This document shows, piece after piece, positions 16,831 through 25,539 of a DNA stretch of 41,975 nt. The notes beneath the pieces are model-generated. The model made no database searches and was not told where the DNA came from. It worked only from the letters and a program-made list of their open reading frames with translations. The DNA lies in assembly GCA_902492655.1 (NCBI GenBank), contig CABUMF010000015.1:1-41975 (forward strand), given 5' to 3'. The stretch comes from an uncultured Eubacteriales bacterium. GTDB lineage: Bacteria > Bacillota > Clostridia > HGM11514. The stretch's first letter is position 1. Each line of letters begins with the position of its first letter. Both the position numbers and the translations under genes were made by a program.

Positions 16831-19800
16831 AATTGCGGCAAAAGTGCTTACGGTTTTGATAATATTATCAGTTTTACTTGCAAGTATTCCTTTTACATAT
16901 GCAGACTCGAATGAAATTAACATTTCAAGCGTAGAGGATTTTATAGCGTTTTCAAAGCAATGCAGTCTTGACACGATGTCTGAGGGCAAAACGGTAAATC
17001 TTTTATGCGATATTGATTTCGGCGGAAAAAAGTTTTCCCCCGTACCTCTGTTCTGTGGCAGCTTTAACGGTAACGGGTACACGGTTTCCGGCATAAAGCT
17101 TAATGTTAAGGGCTCAAACATGGGTTTGTTTCGCTATATTTCCGAGAACGGAAAGGTCATGAATTTGAATGTTAAGGGTGAAATAATCCCTGACGGCTCA
17201 AAGTGCTTTGTGGGCGGAATTTGCGGACAAAATTCCGGAGTTATTGAAAACTGCTCATTTTCGGGAACAGTAAAAGGGAAGGACGATGTGGGAGGAATCT
17301 GCGGAAGCAATACGGACAGCGGTAAAATTTTGTCGTGCACCGTATCGGGAAGTGTAAACGGCGAAAACTTTACCGGAGGAATTTCCGGAAAAAACAGCGG
17401 ATTTATTCAAAACTGTACAAATATCGCTTCCGTCAATACCACTTACGAAGAACAGAAAAAGGATATTTCCGATATTGAAACGGATAGAGGAGCAATAATA
17501 GAGAATTACAAAAACACAAAAGAAGAAACCGAAGAGGACAGCTTACTCGGTAACAGCGATGTAGGCGGAATAGCAGGCTACAGCTCCGGTATATTGCAGG
17601 GCTGTGTCAATAATGCGCCGGTTGGGTATAAGCATATAGGCTACAATGTGGGCGGTATTGCCGGAAGACAGGCAGGATATATACTCGGGTGCGAAAATTA
17701 CGGATTTATTCAGGGCAGAAAGGATGTAGGAGGAATTGTCGGTCAGGCAGAGCCATATATTTTACTTAACGCTTCGGAAATTAATCTTAACGATTTGAAA
17801 AACGAGCTGAACAAGCTCAATACAATGGTAAATCAATTTATAACCGATGCCGAAGATCTGGGAAATGACACGGAAAACAATCTCAAAGAAATTTCAAAAT
17901 ATTCAAAAGAGGCAAGAGTAAGCACCGAAAATCTTTTGAATATCGGAACAGATTTTACAGACGGTAATCTGGACGAGATAAACGCCCAAACGGCAATTCT
18001 TTCAAATACACTTAAAAAACTTGTTCCGGTTTTTGAAGCTTTGGAGCAGGGAGGCAAGGATTTGACAGGTGCTTTTGACTCTGTTTCTTCGGCACTTGAT
18101 GACATGGACGATTTTTTGTCGGATTCAACCGTGGAAAAGGAGGAAATCAGGACAGCCGTCGAAAAAATCAAAAACGGAGAAAAAAGCCTGAACAGAGCGT
18201 TGTCGGAGTTTAGCTCAGCGATTGTCAGCTTGGAGAATGCGATAAATATTAACAATACCGCCAAGGTAAAAAAGGCAGTTTCGGATATTGTTGATTCAAT
18301 AAACGATATAATTGCCGCAAAACAGAGTATTCGCGCATCCGTTGAGGAAATAGAAACGATCCTTAGCGAAAATCCCGAATCGCTAAAGGATGCGGCAGAT
18401 AACGCCAAGGCCGTTGCCGACAAACTGAAATTTATAAAAGACAATATAGATACTACCATCACTTCTCTTCAAATGATTTCGGATTGCTTTGCCGTTATAA
18501 TGAACAATACGGAAATTGATTTTACGGAGTTTTCGGATGCAATAAGAAGCACCGAATTGTCAATAAACTTTCTTATTGATGCGACAAAGCAGATTTCCCA
18601 AGGGGTAACGGATTTGACGGATATATTCAGCGAGTTATCTGTCGGAGAAAACGGCTTTTTAAGTAAGCTTAGCAATTCTTTTAAGCAGTTGTCATGGGCG
18701 ATAGAGGATATTGGCGAGGCTCTTTCGGATATGAAAGCGATCGTATCCGACTTATCGGAGGAAAAGCCCTTGGAATTTATAAAATTGGGAGATGACTTCA
18801 AATCCGCAAGCGAAAGTCTGTTTGATTCTCTTGCCGGTATATCTGACGGAATTGAAGGTCTGGAAAGTAATTTTTCCGAAAAATCGTCAAATCTTACGGG
18901 AAGCCTTCATTCTGTCAGCAATCAGTTTAATTTGGTTCTTAACCTGCTCATAAGCGAGGGGGAAGAAATCAAAAACAGTGCGGAGGATACTTCGTCCGAC
19001 ATATTCCTCGATGTTTCGGACGAAGATATTGAGAATGTTCGACAAGGGAAAGTTGATGATTGCAAAAATTTCGGCACGGTAGAGGCGGACAGAAATACAG
19101 GCGGTATTGCCGGAGCTATGGCAATAGAATATGCAAAGGATCCGGAGGATGACATAGAAAAACCGAAAACCTTGAATTTTACATACCGTACAAAGGCTGT
19201 TTTGTATTCTTGTGTAAATGACGGCACAATTACCGGAAAGAAGGACTGCGCAGGCGGAATTGTCGGCCTTTCGGAAATCGGTACGGTTTATAACTGTGAA
19301 AACTACGGTGATGCAGAGAGCACAAACGGAGATTATGTGGGCGCAGTTGCGGGAAAGAGTGATTCTTCAATTCGGAAAAGCTATGCAAAATCCGAGGTTT
19401 CCGGTAAAAGATATGTGGGAGGAATTGCAGGAAAAGGGGAAGCGGTAACAGGCTGCTACGCTATAGCCGTTGTAAGCGGAGATGAAAATATCGGTGCGGT
19501 TTGCGGCTATTCGGATAATTTGGATAAGCTTTATAAAAACGGTTTTGTCGGGGACGATTTGGGAGCGGTTGACGGAATAAGCTATCACGGCAAAGCAGAA
19601 CCCATTGATTTTGATGCACTTAAAGAAATGAGTCAAATTCCTTCAAGGTTTATAAGCTTTACGGTAAGCTTTATAGCGGACAGCTCTGTTGTTGATACGC
19701 AAAGCTTAAAATACGGCGAAGAAACAGAGAAAATTAAATACCCCAAAGTTCCCGAAAAGGACGGATTTTTCGGTCGCTGGAATAAGCCCGAAGCCGAGTT

Positions 19801-20293
19801 TGTCAAGGAAGATATGAAAATTGTTTGCGAATACAAGCCGTATATAACCATTTTGTCCAGCAACGAAAAGAATGAAAAAGGAAAGCTTTCCCTTGCGTTG
19901 GCAGAGGGTGAGTTTACAGACGAGGCAAAGCTCATCGTAAATAAAAGTGATATAACCCCTCCCGTTAAAATGACAGACAGTATCGCCGTGTACGACATTT
20001 CGCTAATTAACACCGATATTTCGGATAATGAAGATGTAACCTTACGCATTATAAACGAGAATAAGGATAAGGTTACCGCGTGGGTATTTGACGGGGATGA
20101 TTGGACTGAGGTCAATACCGAAAGAAAAGGAAAATATGTTATACTGTCTGTGAAAGGAACTCAAAACACCGTTTGCCTTAAATACGAAGAAGGCGGCTTA
20201 GGCTTTTTGATACCTTTGGCGGCAATAATAGTTGTGGCAGGCTTAGCATTTTTGTTTATAAAAAAACTAAAATCAAAAATAGCAAAAGCTTAA
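16820..20293 (+). CDS. Large surface-anchored GLUG-repeat/coiled-coil protein
   Basis: An 1157-residue protein starting with GTG, with GGGAGG upstream inside the exporter gene, giving an 11-bp overlap. It has a signal peptide (hydrophobic VLTVLIILSVLLASIPFTYA), a first GLUG-repeat block (about 85-310, units like VGGICGQNSG and VGGIAGYSSG), a long helical, heptad-rich middle (about 318-760), a second GLUG block (about 765-960), a segment resembling the Listeria-Bacteroides/InlB repeat (YGEETEKIKYPKVPEKDGFF), a beta-rich domain and a C-terminal membrane helix (FLIPLAAIIVVAGLAFLFI) followed by a basic tail. It should stand outside the membrane, held by that helix. No known function was recognised; it may be a partner of the exporter. 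Confidence 0.85.
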   Translation: MKNKIAAKVLTVLIILSVLLASIPFTYADSNEINISSVEDFIAFSKQCSLDTMSEGKTVNLLCDIDFGGKKFSPVPLFCGSFNGNGYTVSGIKLNVKGSNMGLFRYISENGKVMNLNVKGEIIPDGSKCFVGGICGQNSGVIENCSFSGTVKGKDDVGGICGSNTDSGKILSCTVSGSVNGENFTGGISGKNSGFIQNCTNIASVNTTYEEQKKDISDIETDRGAIIENYKNTKEETEEDSLLGNSDVGGIAGYSSGILQGCVNNAPVGYKHIGYNVGGIAGRQAGYILGCENYGFIQGRKDVGGIVGQAEPYILLNASEINLNDLKNELNKLNTMVNQFITDAEDLGNDTENNLKEISKYSKEARVSTENLLNIGTDFTDGNLDEINAQTAILSNTLKKLVPVFEALEQGGKDLTGAFDSVSSALDDMDDFLSDSTVEKEEIRTAVEKIKNGEKSLNRALSEFSSAIVSLENAININNTAKVKKAVSDIVDSINDIIAAKQSIRASVEEIETILSENPESLKDAADNAKAVADKLKFIKDNIDTTITSLQMISDCFAVIMNNTEIDFTEFSDAIRSTELSINFLIDATKQISQGVTDLTDIFSELSVGENGFLSKLSNSFKQLSWAIEDIGEALSDMKAIVSDLSEEKPLEFIKLGDDFKSASESLFDSLAGISDGIEGLESNFSEKSSNLTGSLHSVSNQFNLVLNLLISEGEEIKNSAEDTSSDIFLDVSDEDIENVRQGKVDDCKNFGTVEADRNTGGIAGAMAIEYAKDPEDDIEKPKTLNFTYRTKAVLYSCVNDGTITGKKDCAGGIVGLSEIGTVYNCENYGDAESTNGDYVGAVAGKSDSSIRKSYAKSEVSGKRYVGGIAGKGEAVTGCYAIAVVSGDENIGAVCGYSDNLDKLYKNGFVGDDLGAVDGISYHGKAEPIDFDALKEMSQIPSRFISFTVSFIADSSVVDTQSLKYGEETEKIKYPKVPEKDGFFGRWNKPEAEFVKEDMKIVCEYKPYITILSSNEKNEKGKLSLALAEGEFTDEAKLIVNKSDITPPVKMTDSIAVYDISLINTDISDNEDVTLRIINENKDKVTAWVFDGDDWTEVNTERKGKYVILSVKGTQNTVCLKYEEGGLGFLIPLAAIIVVAGLAFLFIKKLKSKIAKA

Positions 20294-20330
20294 ACAAAAT
20301 GCAACAAAAGAATAACGGAGGGTAAATATA

Positions 20331-21203
20331 ATGCTTGACAAAATTTGTATGTACATTATAATGTTCTTTGTTTTTTCCGTTGCCGGATGGGTAATGGAGG
20401 TCGGGCTTTTTCTCATAGGGGACCGTGTATTTGTAAACCGCGGTTTTCTGATAGGCCCCTACTGCCCGATTTACGGCTGCGGAGTTGTTGCGGCGACGCT
20501 TCTTTTGGGAGGAGATATAGTAAGGCAGGGGACGGTTGCCGAAACATTCTTTGCCGGTATGGTTCTTTGCGGAGCACTTGAATATTTTACAAGCTGGTTT
20601 ATGGAACGGCATTATCATGCAAGATGGTGGGATTACAGCTCAAAGCCCATGAATCTTCACGGACGGATATGGATAGGAAATCTGATTTTGTTCGGAATTG
20701 CGTGTGTTGTTATTGTCCATTGGATTGCACCGGCTTATTTCGGGATTATGTACTCCTGCCCAAAGACGGTGCTATATATAAGTGCGGTGGCGGTTGCGGT
20801 TATATTTTTAGCGGATTACTCGGTGTCATTCTCGCTCATGAGCAAGGTCAAGAGCACAATTGATTCGCAAATCGGCGACAATACTGCGGAAATCAGCCGT
20901 AAGGTTCATGCAACGCTTAGAAGTCAGAGCGTGCTTATAAGGCGTATTCATGAGGCGTTTTCAGAGATGCAGGTGCGTCCCCGTGCTATTATGAGGGAAT
21001 ACAGAAGTGCCCGCTCCGAATATCGCAGTGCAAGACGGAGCGAAAGACATATGCGGCTTCGCTTTGAAAGAGCGGAAAGGAACAAAACTGATAGGTATGC
21101 CGAGCTTAAGCGACAGAGCGGCGAGGCAACTAAGACACTGCATGAGGCAAGGCTTCGCCTGAAGGAGCTCCAGAAAAAGATTACACCCGGAAAAGGCGAC
21201 TGA
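20331..21203 (+). CDS. CmpB-type (PF06541-like) membrane protein with basic coiled-coil tail
   Basis: A 290-residue protein. The first half has about four to five membrane helices and the conserved block GFLIGPYCPIYGCGVV, with a later YFTSWFMERHYHARWWDYS, features of the family annotated as putative ABC transporter permease CmpB; no ATPase gene is nearby. The last ~120 residues are charged and arginine-rich (REYRSARSEYRSARRSERH) and probably form a cytoplasmic coiled coil. ACGGAGGG precedes the ATG at 20331, 38 bp after the GLUG gene, so it is likely the last gene of the exporter operon, before a terminator at 21221. The name permease is weakly founded. Confidence 0.8.
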   Translation: MLDKICMYIIMFFVFSVAGWVMEVGLFLIGDRVFVNRGFLIGPYCPIYGCGVVAATLLLGGDIVRQGTVAETFFAGMVLCGALEYFTSWFMERHYHARWWDYSSKPMNLHGRIWIGNLILFGIACVVIVHWIAPAYFGIMYSCPKTVLYISAVAVAVIFLADYSVSFSLMSKVKSTIDSQIGDNTAEISRKVHATLRSQSVLIRRIHEAFSEMQVRPRAIMREYRSARSEYRSARRSERHMRLRFERAERNKTDRYAELKRQSGEATKTLHEARLRLKELQKKITPGKGD

Positions 21204-21220
21204 TAAACTAAGCTATGAAT

Positions 21221-21251
21221 AAGAACCGCCGAAAATTGGCGGTTCTTATTT
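21221..21251. terminator. Bidirectional terminator between the CmpB and fucosidase genes
   Basis: A perfect 10-bp stem, AAGAACCGCC (21221-21230) with GGCGGTTCTT (21238-21247), a 7-nt loop, then ATTTCG on the plus strand and a mixed AT tract on the minus side. It separates two convergent genes. Confidence 0.75.
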
Positions 21252-21255
21252 CGTA

Positions 21256-22551
21256 TTAATTAAGTTCAAATTCTACTACCGTATCTTTTTCGTCCGGAAG
21301 ACCTTCGGGGATGTTGAGATAAATAGCGGTAGGATTGTTTTTGCTGAAGAACGGTTCTGAGAACTGCATTTCGGAATAGTCCGAAAGAAGCCTTGCAGAC
21401 TTAACCTTGCCTTTAAGCCCGTCAAGCATTATTGAGCTTATTCCTCTGTCAAAAACATGGGCATAAAGCTTTTTGCCGTTCATCGTATATCTGCCCCATT
21501 CGGGCTTATCAAAGCCCACAGCCTGACCGCATCCGTAAATGCTTTCGTCATTTTCGTGCATCCATTCGCCGATTTCTTCCAAAATCTTAATGCTTTCCTT
21601 CGGAATTTCACCCTTTGCATTCGGCCCCACATTCAAAATCATATTACCGTTTTTGCTTACACATTCAACAAGCATACGGATTACATCCTTTGACTTTTTA
21701 TATCCCGTCTTTTGAGGAACATAGCCCCAGTTATTATTAAGCGTTATACAAGCCTCCCACGGAATTGCTCTGCCTTTTGCATCTTTAAGCCCGTTAACGG
21801 GAATTACCTGCTCGGGAGATTTGAAATCGCCTGTGTAGTACGGTGCCGTATCGTAATCAAACGACATATTTCCGTTGGATACAGCCATTGAAAGCCTGTC
21901 ATCTATTATAATATCCGGATTTATCGAGCGAATCATTTTAACAAGCTTTGTGGCTTCCCACTTTTCGTCGCGCATTTCGTCATACGAAAAGTCAAACCAC
22001 ATAATATCAATCTTGCCGTAGTTTGTCATTAATTCTCTTACCTGACCGTGCATATACTCTATGTAATTCGAGAAATTATGCTTATAATCCTTCCATTCCT
22101 CGTTTTCACGCATGGGATGAATAGCATCTCCGTAATGTGGATAATCGTCATGATGCCAGTCGATAAGCGAATAATATATACCGACCTTTATTCCCTCTGC
22201 TCGGAACGCCTCGACATATTCTTTTATAAGGTCACGACCTGCAGGTGTGTTTGTAGCCTTATAATCTGTCAGCTTACTGTCGAAAAGGCAAAATCCGTCG
22301 TGATGCTTAGCTGTCATAACAGCATACTTCATACCGGCATTTTTTGCGATTTTTGCCCATTTTTTCGGGTCATAATACTTTGGATCGAAGGCATCAAAAT
22401 ACTTTTGATACTCCTCAACGCTCATCTTCTCGGGGGATCGAACCCACTCGCCCCTTGCGGGAATCGAGTAAATACCCCAGTGGATGAACATTCCGAAGCG
22501 GTCGTTTCTGAACCATTCGGTTCTTGCAGTTTTTTCTTCATACATACTCAT
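21256..22551 (-). CDS. GH29 alpha-L-fucosidase
   Basis: Releases fucose from glycans. The 431-residue protein has the GH29 barrel: the N-terminal RFGMFIHWGIYSIPARGEW, the HH pair in TAKHHDGFCLFDS (83-84) and the predicted nucleophile D187 in IDIMWFDFSYD. The DTAPYYTGDFKSPEQVIP and WGYVPQKTGYKKS segments and the LNVGPNAKGEIP motif are also typical. The start at 22551 has GAGGGAG upstream. The longer open frame before it contains no fucosidase-like sequence. There is no signal peptide, so it acts in the cytoplasm on imported oligosaccharides. It has its own promoter at 22610-22638. The acid/base residue cannot be set from this sequence alone. Confidence 0.95.
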   Translation of the reverse strand: MSMYEEKTARTEWFRNDRFGMFIHWGIYSIPARGEWVRSPEKMSVEEYQKYFDAFDPKYYDPKKWAKIAKNAGMKYAVMTAKHHDGFCLFDSKLTDYKATNTPAGRDLIKEYVEAFRAEGIKVGIYYSLIDWHHDDYPHYGDAIHPMRENEEWKDYKHNFSNYIEYMHGQVRELMTNYGKIDIMWFDFSYDEMRDEKWEATKLVKMIRSINPDIIIDDRLSMAVSNGNMSFDYDTAPYYTGDFKSPEQVIPVNGLKDAKGRAIPWEACITLNNNWGYVPQKTGYKKSKDVIRMLVECVSKNGNMILNVGPNAKGEIPKESIKILEEIGEWMHENDESIYGCGQAVGFDKPEWGRYTMNGKKLYAHVFDRGISSIMLDGLKGKVKSARLLSDYSEMQFSEPFFSKNNPTAIYLNIPEGLPDEKDTVVEFELN

Positions 22552-22609
22552 AAAAAATCTCTCCCTCTTGTTATTGAATATTTTTTCGCTTATTTGTTTG
22601 TCTACAACG

Positions 22610-22638
22610 ATTATAACATCTGATACCTTAAATTTCAA
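22610..22638 (-). promoter_or_regulatory. Promoter of the fucosidase gene
   Basis: The minus strand reads TTGAAA (22633-22638), a 17-bp spacer and TATAAT (22610-22615), with a 5' leader of about 55 nt. Confidence 0.7.
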
Positions 22639-22735
22639 GACTTTTATTGTTTTTTTATTACATAATATAAATATTCTAAAAAACACCGGTTTTTTCGTCA
22701 TTATCTCAAAAAAATTCTCAAAAGTCATATTTTTC

Positions 22736-22764
22736 TTGACAAAATATATTTTTTGTGTTATACT
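22736..22764 (+). promoter_or_regulatory. Promoter of the glutamate synthase operon
   Basis: TTGACA (22736-22741), a 17-bp spacer and TATACT (22759-22764). Transcription should begin near 22771, exactly at the first hairpin of the leader. Confidence 0.85.
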
Positions 22765-22770
22765 ATACCC

Positions 22771-22805
22771 AGTGAGCAAAGATGTTCATTATTCAGCGGA
22801 GTAAT
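22771..22805 (+). promoter_or_regulatory. Candidate ANTAR-binding double hairpin in the gltB leader
   Basis: Hairpin 1 pairs 22771-22777 with 22784-22790 (7 bp including G-U pairs) around the hexaloop AAAGAT. Hairpin 2 pairs ATTC (22791-22794) with GAAT (22801, 22803-22805, one bulged T) around the hexaloop AGCGGA. Both loops are closed by C-G and have A at position 1 and G at position 4, the signature described for RNA targets of ANTAR regulators. The 3' arm of hairpin 1 and all of hairpin 2 are needed to form the terminator at 22782-22830, so the two structures exclude each other. The structure was deduced by eye. Confidence 0.7.
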
Positions 22806-22830
22806 TCTGCCGAATAATGGGCATTTTTTT
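22782..22830 (+). terminator. Leader terminator (attenuator) before the glutamate synthase genes
   Basis: A stem of about 20 pairs (22782-22801 with 22805-22824; a few G-U pairs and one A-C mismatch) with a 3-nt loop is followed by seven T (22824-22830). It lies between the promoter and the first gene, so it would stop transcription unless prevented, most plausibly by an RNA-binding antiterminator. Confidence 0.85.
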
Positions 22831-22854
22831 ATTTTCCGAGAAAGGATGATTGGT

Positions 22855-23952
22855 ATGAAATTGGAAGGCGAAGTACGAATTCCCTCCGGGTGCGCCATTG
22901 CTGCGCTGATTTCAACAGAAGGAAAAAGAGTAACAGGAGAAAAAATTATTGAATCCATGAAGCCCATGCACGACAGGTCAAACGGCCTCGGCGGCGGATT
23001 TGCCGCATATGGGATATATCCGGAATACAAAGAATTTTATGCTCTTCATTTTTTCTACAATGACAGAGCTACAAGAAAAGACTGCGAGGTTTTTCTAAAG
23101 GAAAGATTTGAAATTGTCAAGTCGGAATTGCTTCCCACAAGAAAAATCCCCGAAATTACGGACGAGCCGATAATTTGGAGATATTTCGTTGCTCCGCTGA
23201 AATCCGTCCTTAATTCAATGCAGCTTGACGAGGCAGAGTTTGTTGCAAGAACGGTTATGAAAATCAACTCCGATATGAAGGGGGCTTTTGTATTTTCAAG
23301 CGGAAAGAATATGGGTGCTTTTAAGGCTGTGGGATATCCTGAGGATGTTGGGCGTTTTTATAAGCTGGAGGAATACGAGGGCTACTCGTGGACGGCTCAC
23401 GGAAGGTATCCTACGAACACTCCCGGTTGGTGGGGCGGTGCCCATCCATTTACGCTTTTGGATTACTCGATAGTTCACAACGGCGAGATTTCATCCTATG
23501 ACGCAAACAGAAGATTTATCGAAATGTACGGATATAAATGCAATCTTCAGACTGATACGGAAGTAATTACATATATTATGGATTATCTACTCAGAAGACA
23601 GGGTTTGACTTTGGGCGAGGTTGCAAGCGTAATTGCCGCACCTTTCTGGAATACGATTGAAAATAAGACGGATTTGGAAGACAAGGAAAAACATATATTT
23701 TTAAGAACTATTTTCCCCGGGCTTCTGATAACCGGACCGTTTTCGATAGTGTTCGGATTTAACGGAGGTCTTATGGCGTTAAATGACAGACTTAAGCTTC
23801 GTTCCATGGTTGTTGCCGAAAAAGATGATATGGTGTATATTGCCAGCGAAGAATCCTCGGTAAGGGTTATGGAACCGAATGTTGATAAGATATGGGCGCC
23901 CAAGGGCGGAGAACCCGTAATCGTAAAAGTGAAAGAAGGCATAAATATATGA
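22855..23952 (+). CDS. Glutamate synthase, glutamine amidotransferase subunit (split GltB domain 1)
   Basis: Class II glutamine amidotransferase of 366 residues that supplies ammonia for the GS/GOGAT cycle. Conserved parts are RSNGLGGGFAAYGIYP, GRYPTNTPGWWGGAHPF, VHNGEISSYDANRRFIE and LQTDTEV. The catalytic cysteine of this class must be N-terminal. Here the best candidate is C12 in RIPSGCAIAALIST, so an 11-residue propeptide may be removed. The ATG at 22855 is preferred because AAAGGATG lies at the right distance; the ATG at 22846 overlaps that site. Its stop overlaps the start of the next gene (ATGA), and it is preceded by an attenuator leader. Confidence 0.9.
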   Translation: MKLEGEVRIPSGCAIAALISTEGKRVTGEKIIESMKPMHDRSNGLGGGFAAYGIYPEYKEFYALHFFYNDRATRKDCEVFLKERFEIVKSELLPTRKIPEITDEPIIWRYFVAPLKSVLNSMQLDEAEFVARTVMKINSDMKGAFVFSSGKNMGAFKAVGYPEDVGRFYKLEEYEGYSWTAHGRYPTNTPGWWGGAHPFTLLDYSIVHNGEISSYDANRRFIEMYGYKCNLQTDTEVITYIMDYLLRRQGLTLGEVASVIAAPFWNTIENKTDLEDKEKHIFLRTIFPGLLITGPFSIVFGFNGGLMALNDRLKLRSMVVAEKDDMVYIASEESSVRVMEPNVDKIWAPKGGEPVIVKVKEGINI

Positions 23953-25454
23953 GTATAGATTTTGTTTATCCGGAATTTGAAGTAGTACGAAATTTGAATA
24001 GATGCACTGTATGCAGAGTTTGCGAAAAGCAATGCTCAAATGAGGTTCACAGCTATGATAAGGACAGCAAAACCATGATAAGCGATGAAACAAAGTGCAT
24101 TAATTGTCAGAGGTGCGTATCGTTTTGTCCCACAAGGGCTTTGAAAATTGTGAAAAGCGATTGCGTATTAAAAGAGAATGCGAATTGGCAAAGCGATTCT
24201 GTTAACGAAATCTATAAGCAAGCCTCGAGCGGAGGAGTTTTGCTTTCTTCAATGGGAAACCCCAAGCCACTTCCTACTTATTGGGACAGAATTTTAATCA
24301 ATGCATCTCAGGTTACAAATCCGCCTATTGACCCGTTGAGAGAACCGATGGAAACAAAGGTGTTTTTGGGTAAGAAGCCAAATAAAATCAGAAAAGACGA
24401 AAACGGTAAAATAGTGTGCGAGCTTCCTCCTCAGCTGGAAATGTCGATGCCGGTGATGTTTTCCGCAATGAGCTACGGCTCGATAAGCTACAACGCCCAC
24501 GAATCTCTTGCGAGAGCCTCAAAAGAATTGGGTATTTACTACAATACCGGTGAAGGCGGACTTCATGAGGACTTTTACTGCTACGGAGAGAACACGATAG
24601 TTCAGGTCGCATCGGGAAGATTCGGCGTTTATAAGGATTATCTGGAAGCGGGAGCCGCTGTTGAAATCAAAATGGGGCAGGGTGCAAAGCCCGGCATAGG
24701 AGGGCATCTTCCCGGAACCAAAATTGTAGGAGATGTATCAAGAACACGAATGATTCCCGAAGGTTCCGATGCAATTTCTCCTGCACCTCATCACGATATT
24801 TATTCCATAGAGGATTTAAGACAGCTTGTATTTTCCTTGAAAGAAGCTACAGAGTATAAAAAGCCAATAATTGTAAAGGTTGCCGCTGTTAACAATATTG
24901 CCGCTATTGCAAGCGGTATTGCAAGAAGCGGAGCAGACATTATCGCAATAGACGGTTTTCGAGGAGGCACGGGTGCCGCACCTACAAGAATCAGGGACAA
25001 TGTGGGAATACCCATTGAGCTTGCTCTTGCAAGTGTGGATCAGAGACTTCGAGATGAAGGAATAAGAAACGATGTGTCCTTGGTTGTTGGCGGAAGCATC
25101 AGAAGTGCTGCGGATGTTGTAAAGGCCATTGCCCTCGGCGCAGATGCTTGCTACATTGCAACGGCTGCTCTTTTGGCTCTCGGCTGTCATCTTTGCAGAA
25201 CCTGCCAGACAGGTAAATGTAATTGGGGAATTGCAACGCAGAAGCCGGAGCTTGTAAAAAGACTCAATCCAGATGTGGGCAGCCGGAGATTGGTTAATCT
25301 TTTAACTGCCTGGAACCATGAAATAAAAGAGCTTATGGGCGGCATGGGAATTAATTCAATAGAGGCTCTTAAGGGCAACAGGCTTATGCTCAGAGGTGTT
25401 GGGCTTAATGAAAAAGAGCTTGAGATACTCGGCATTTCTCACGCCGGAGAGTGA
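23949..25454 (+). CDS. Glutamate synthase FMN/Fe-S subunit with ferredoxin domain (split GltB domain 2)
   Basis: Archaeal-type glutamate synthase core, 501 residues, which makes glutamate from 2-oxoglutarate and ammonia. An N-terminal ferredoxin module has two 4Fe-4S motifs (C19, C22, C25, C29 and C50, C53, C56, C60). The FMN-binding barrel follows, with MPVMFSAMSYGSIS, YYNTGEGGLHED, KMGQGAKPGIGGHLPGTK, IDGFRGGTGAAPT and VVGGSIRSAADVVKAIALGA. CHLCRTCQTGKC and WGIATQ match the 3Fe-4S region. The start overlaps the amidotransferase stop by 4 bp. No NAD(P)H-oxidising small subunit (GltD) is nearby; reduced ferredoxin or an unlinked partner could feed the Fe-S chain. Confidence 0.94.
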   Translation: MSIDFVYPEFEVVRNLNRCTVCRVCEKQCSNEVHSYDKDSKTMISDETKCINCQRCVSFCPTRALKIVKSDCVLKENANWQSDSVNEIYKQASSGGVLLSSMGNPKPLPTYWDRILINASQVTNPPIDPLREPMETKVFLGKKPNKIRKDENGKIVCELPPQLEMSMPVMFSAMSYGSISYNAHESLARASKELGIYYNTGEGGLHEDFYCYGENTIVQVASGRFGVYKDYLEAGAAVEIKMGQGAKPGIGGHLPGTKIVGDVSRTRMIPEGSDAISPAPHHDIYSIEDLRQLVFSLKEATEYKKPIIVKVAAVNNIAAIASGIARSGADIIAIDGFRGGTGAAPTRIRDNVGIPIELALASVDQRLRDEGIRNDVSLVVGGSIRSAADVVKAIALGADACYIATAALLALGCHLCRTCQTGKCNWGIATQKPELVKRLNPDVGSRRLVNLLTAWNHEIKELMGGMGINSIEALKGNRLMLRGVGLNEKELEILGISHAGE

Positions 25455-25539
25455 TTTTTTCCGAAAACGGATACACAATCCACATTAATTTGCATAAAAA
25501 TTAAAAAAATACTGGAAAAATTAACGGAGTTGTGATATA

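Noticed and set aside
25455..25539. A further ANTAR-type leader before the GXGXG subunit gene
   Set aside because: Only a very short TCCG/CGGA hairpin is present, with no C-G-closed hexaloop and no terminator.
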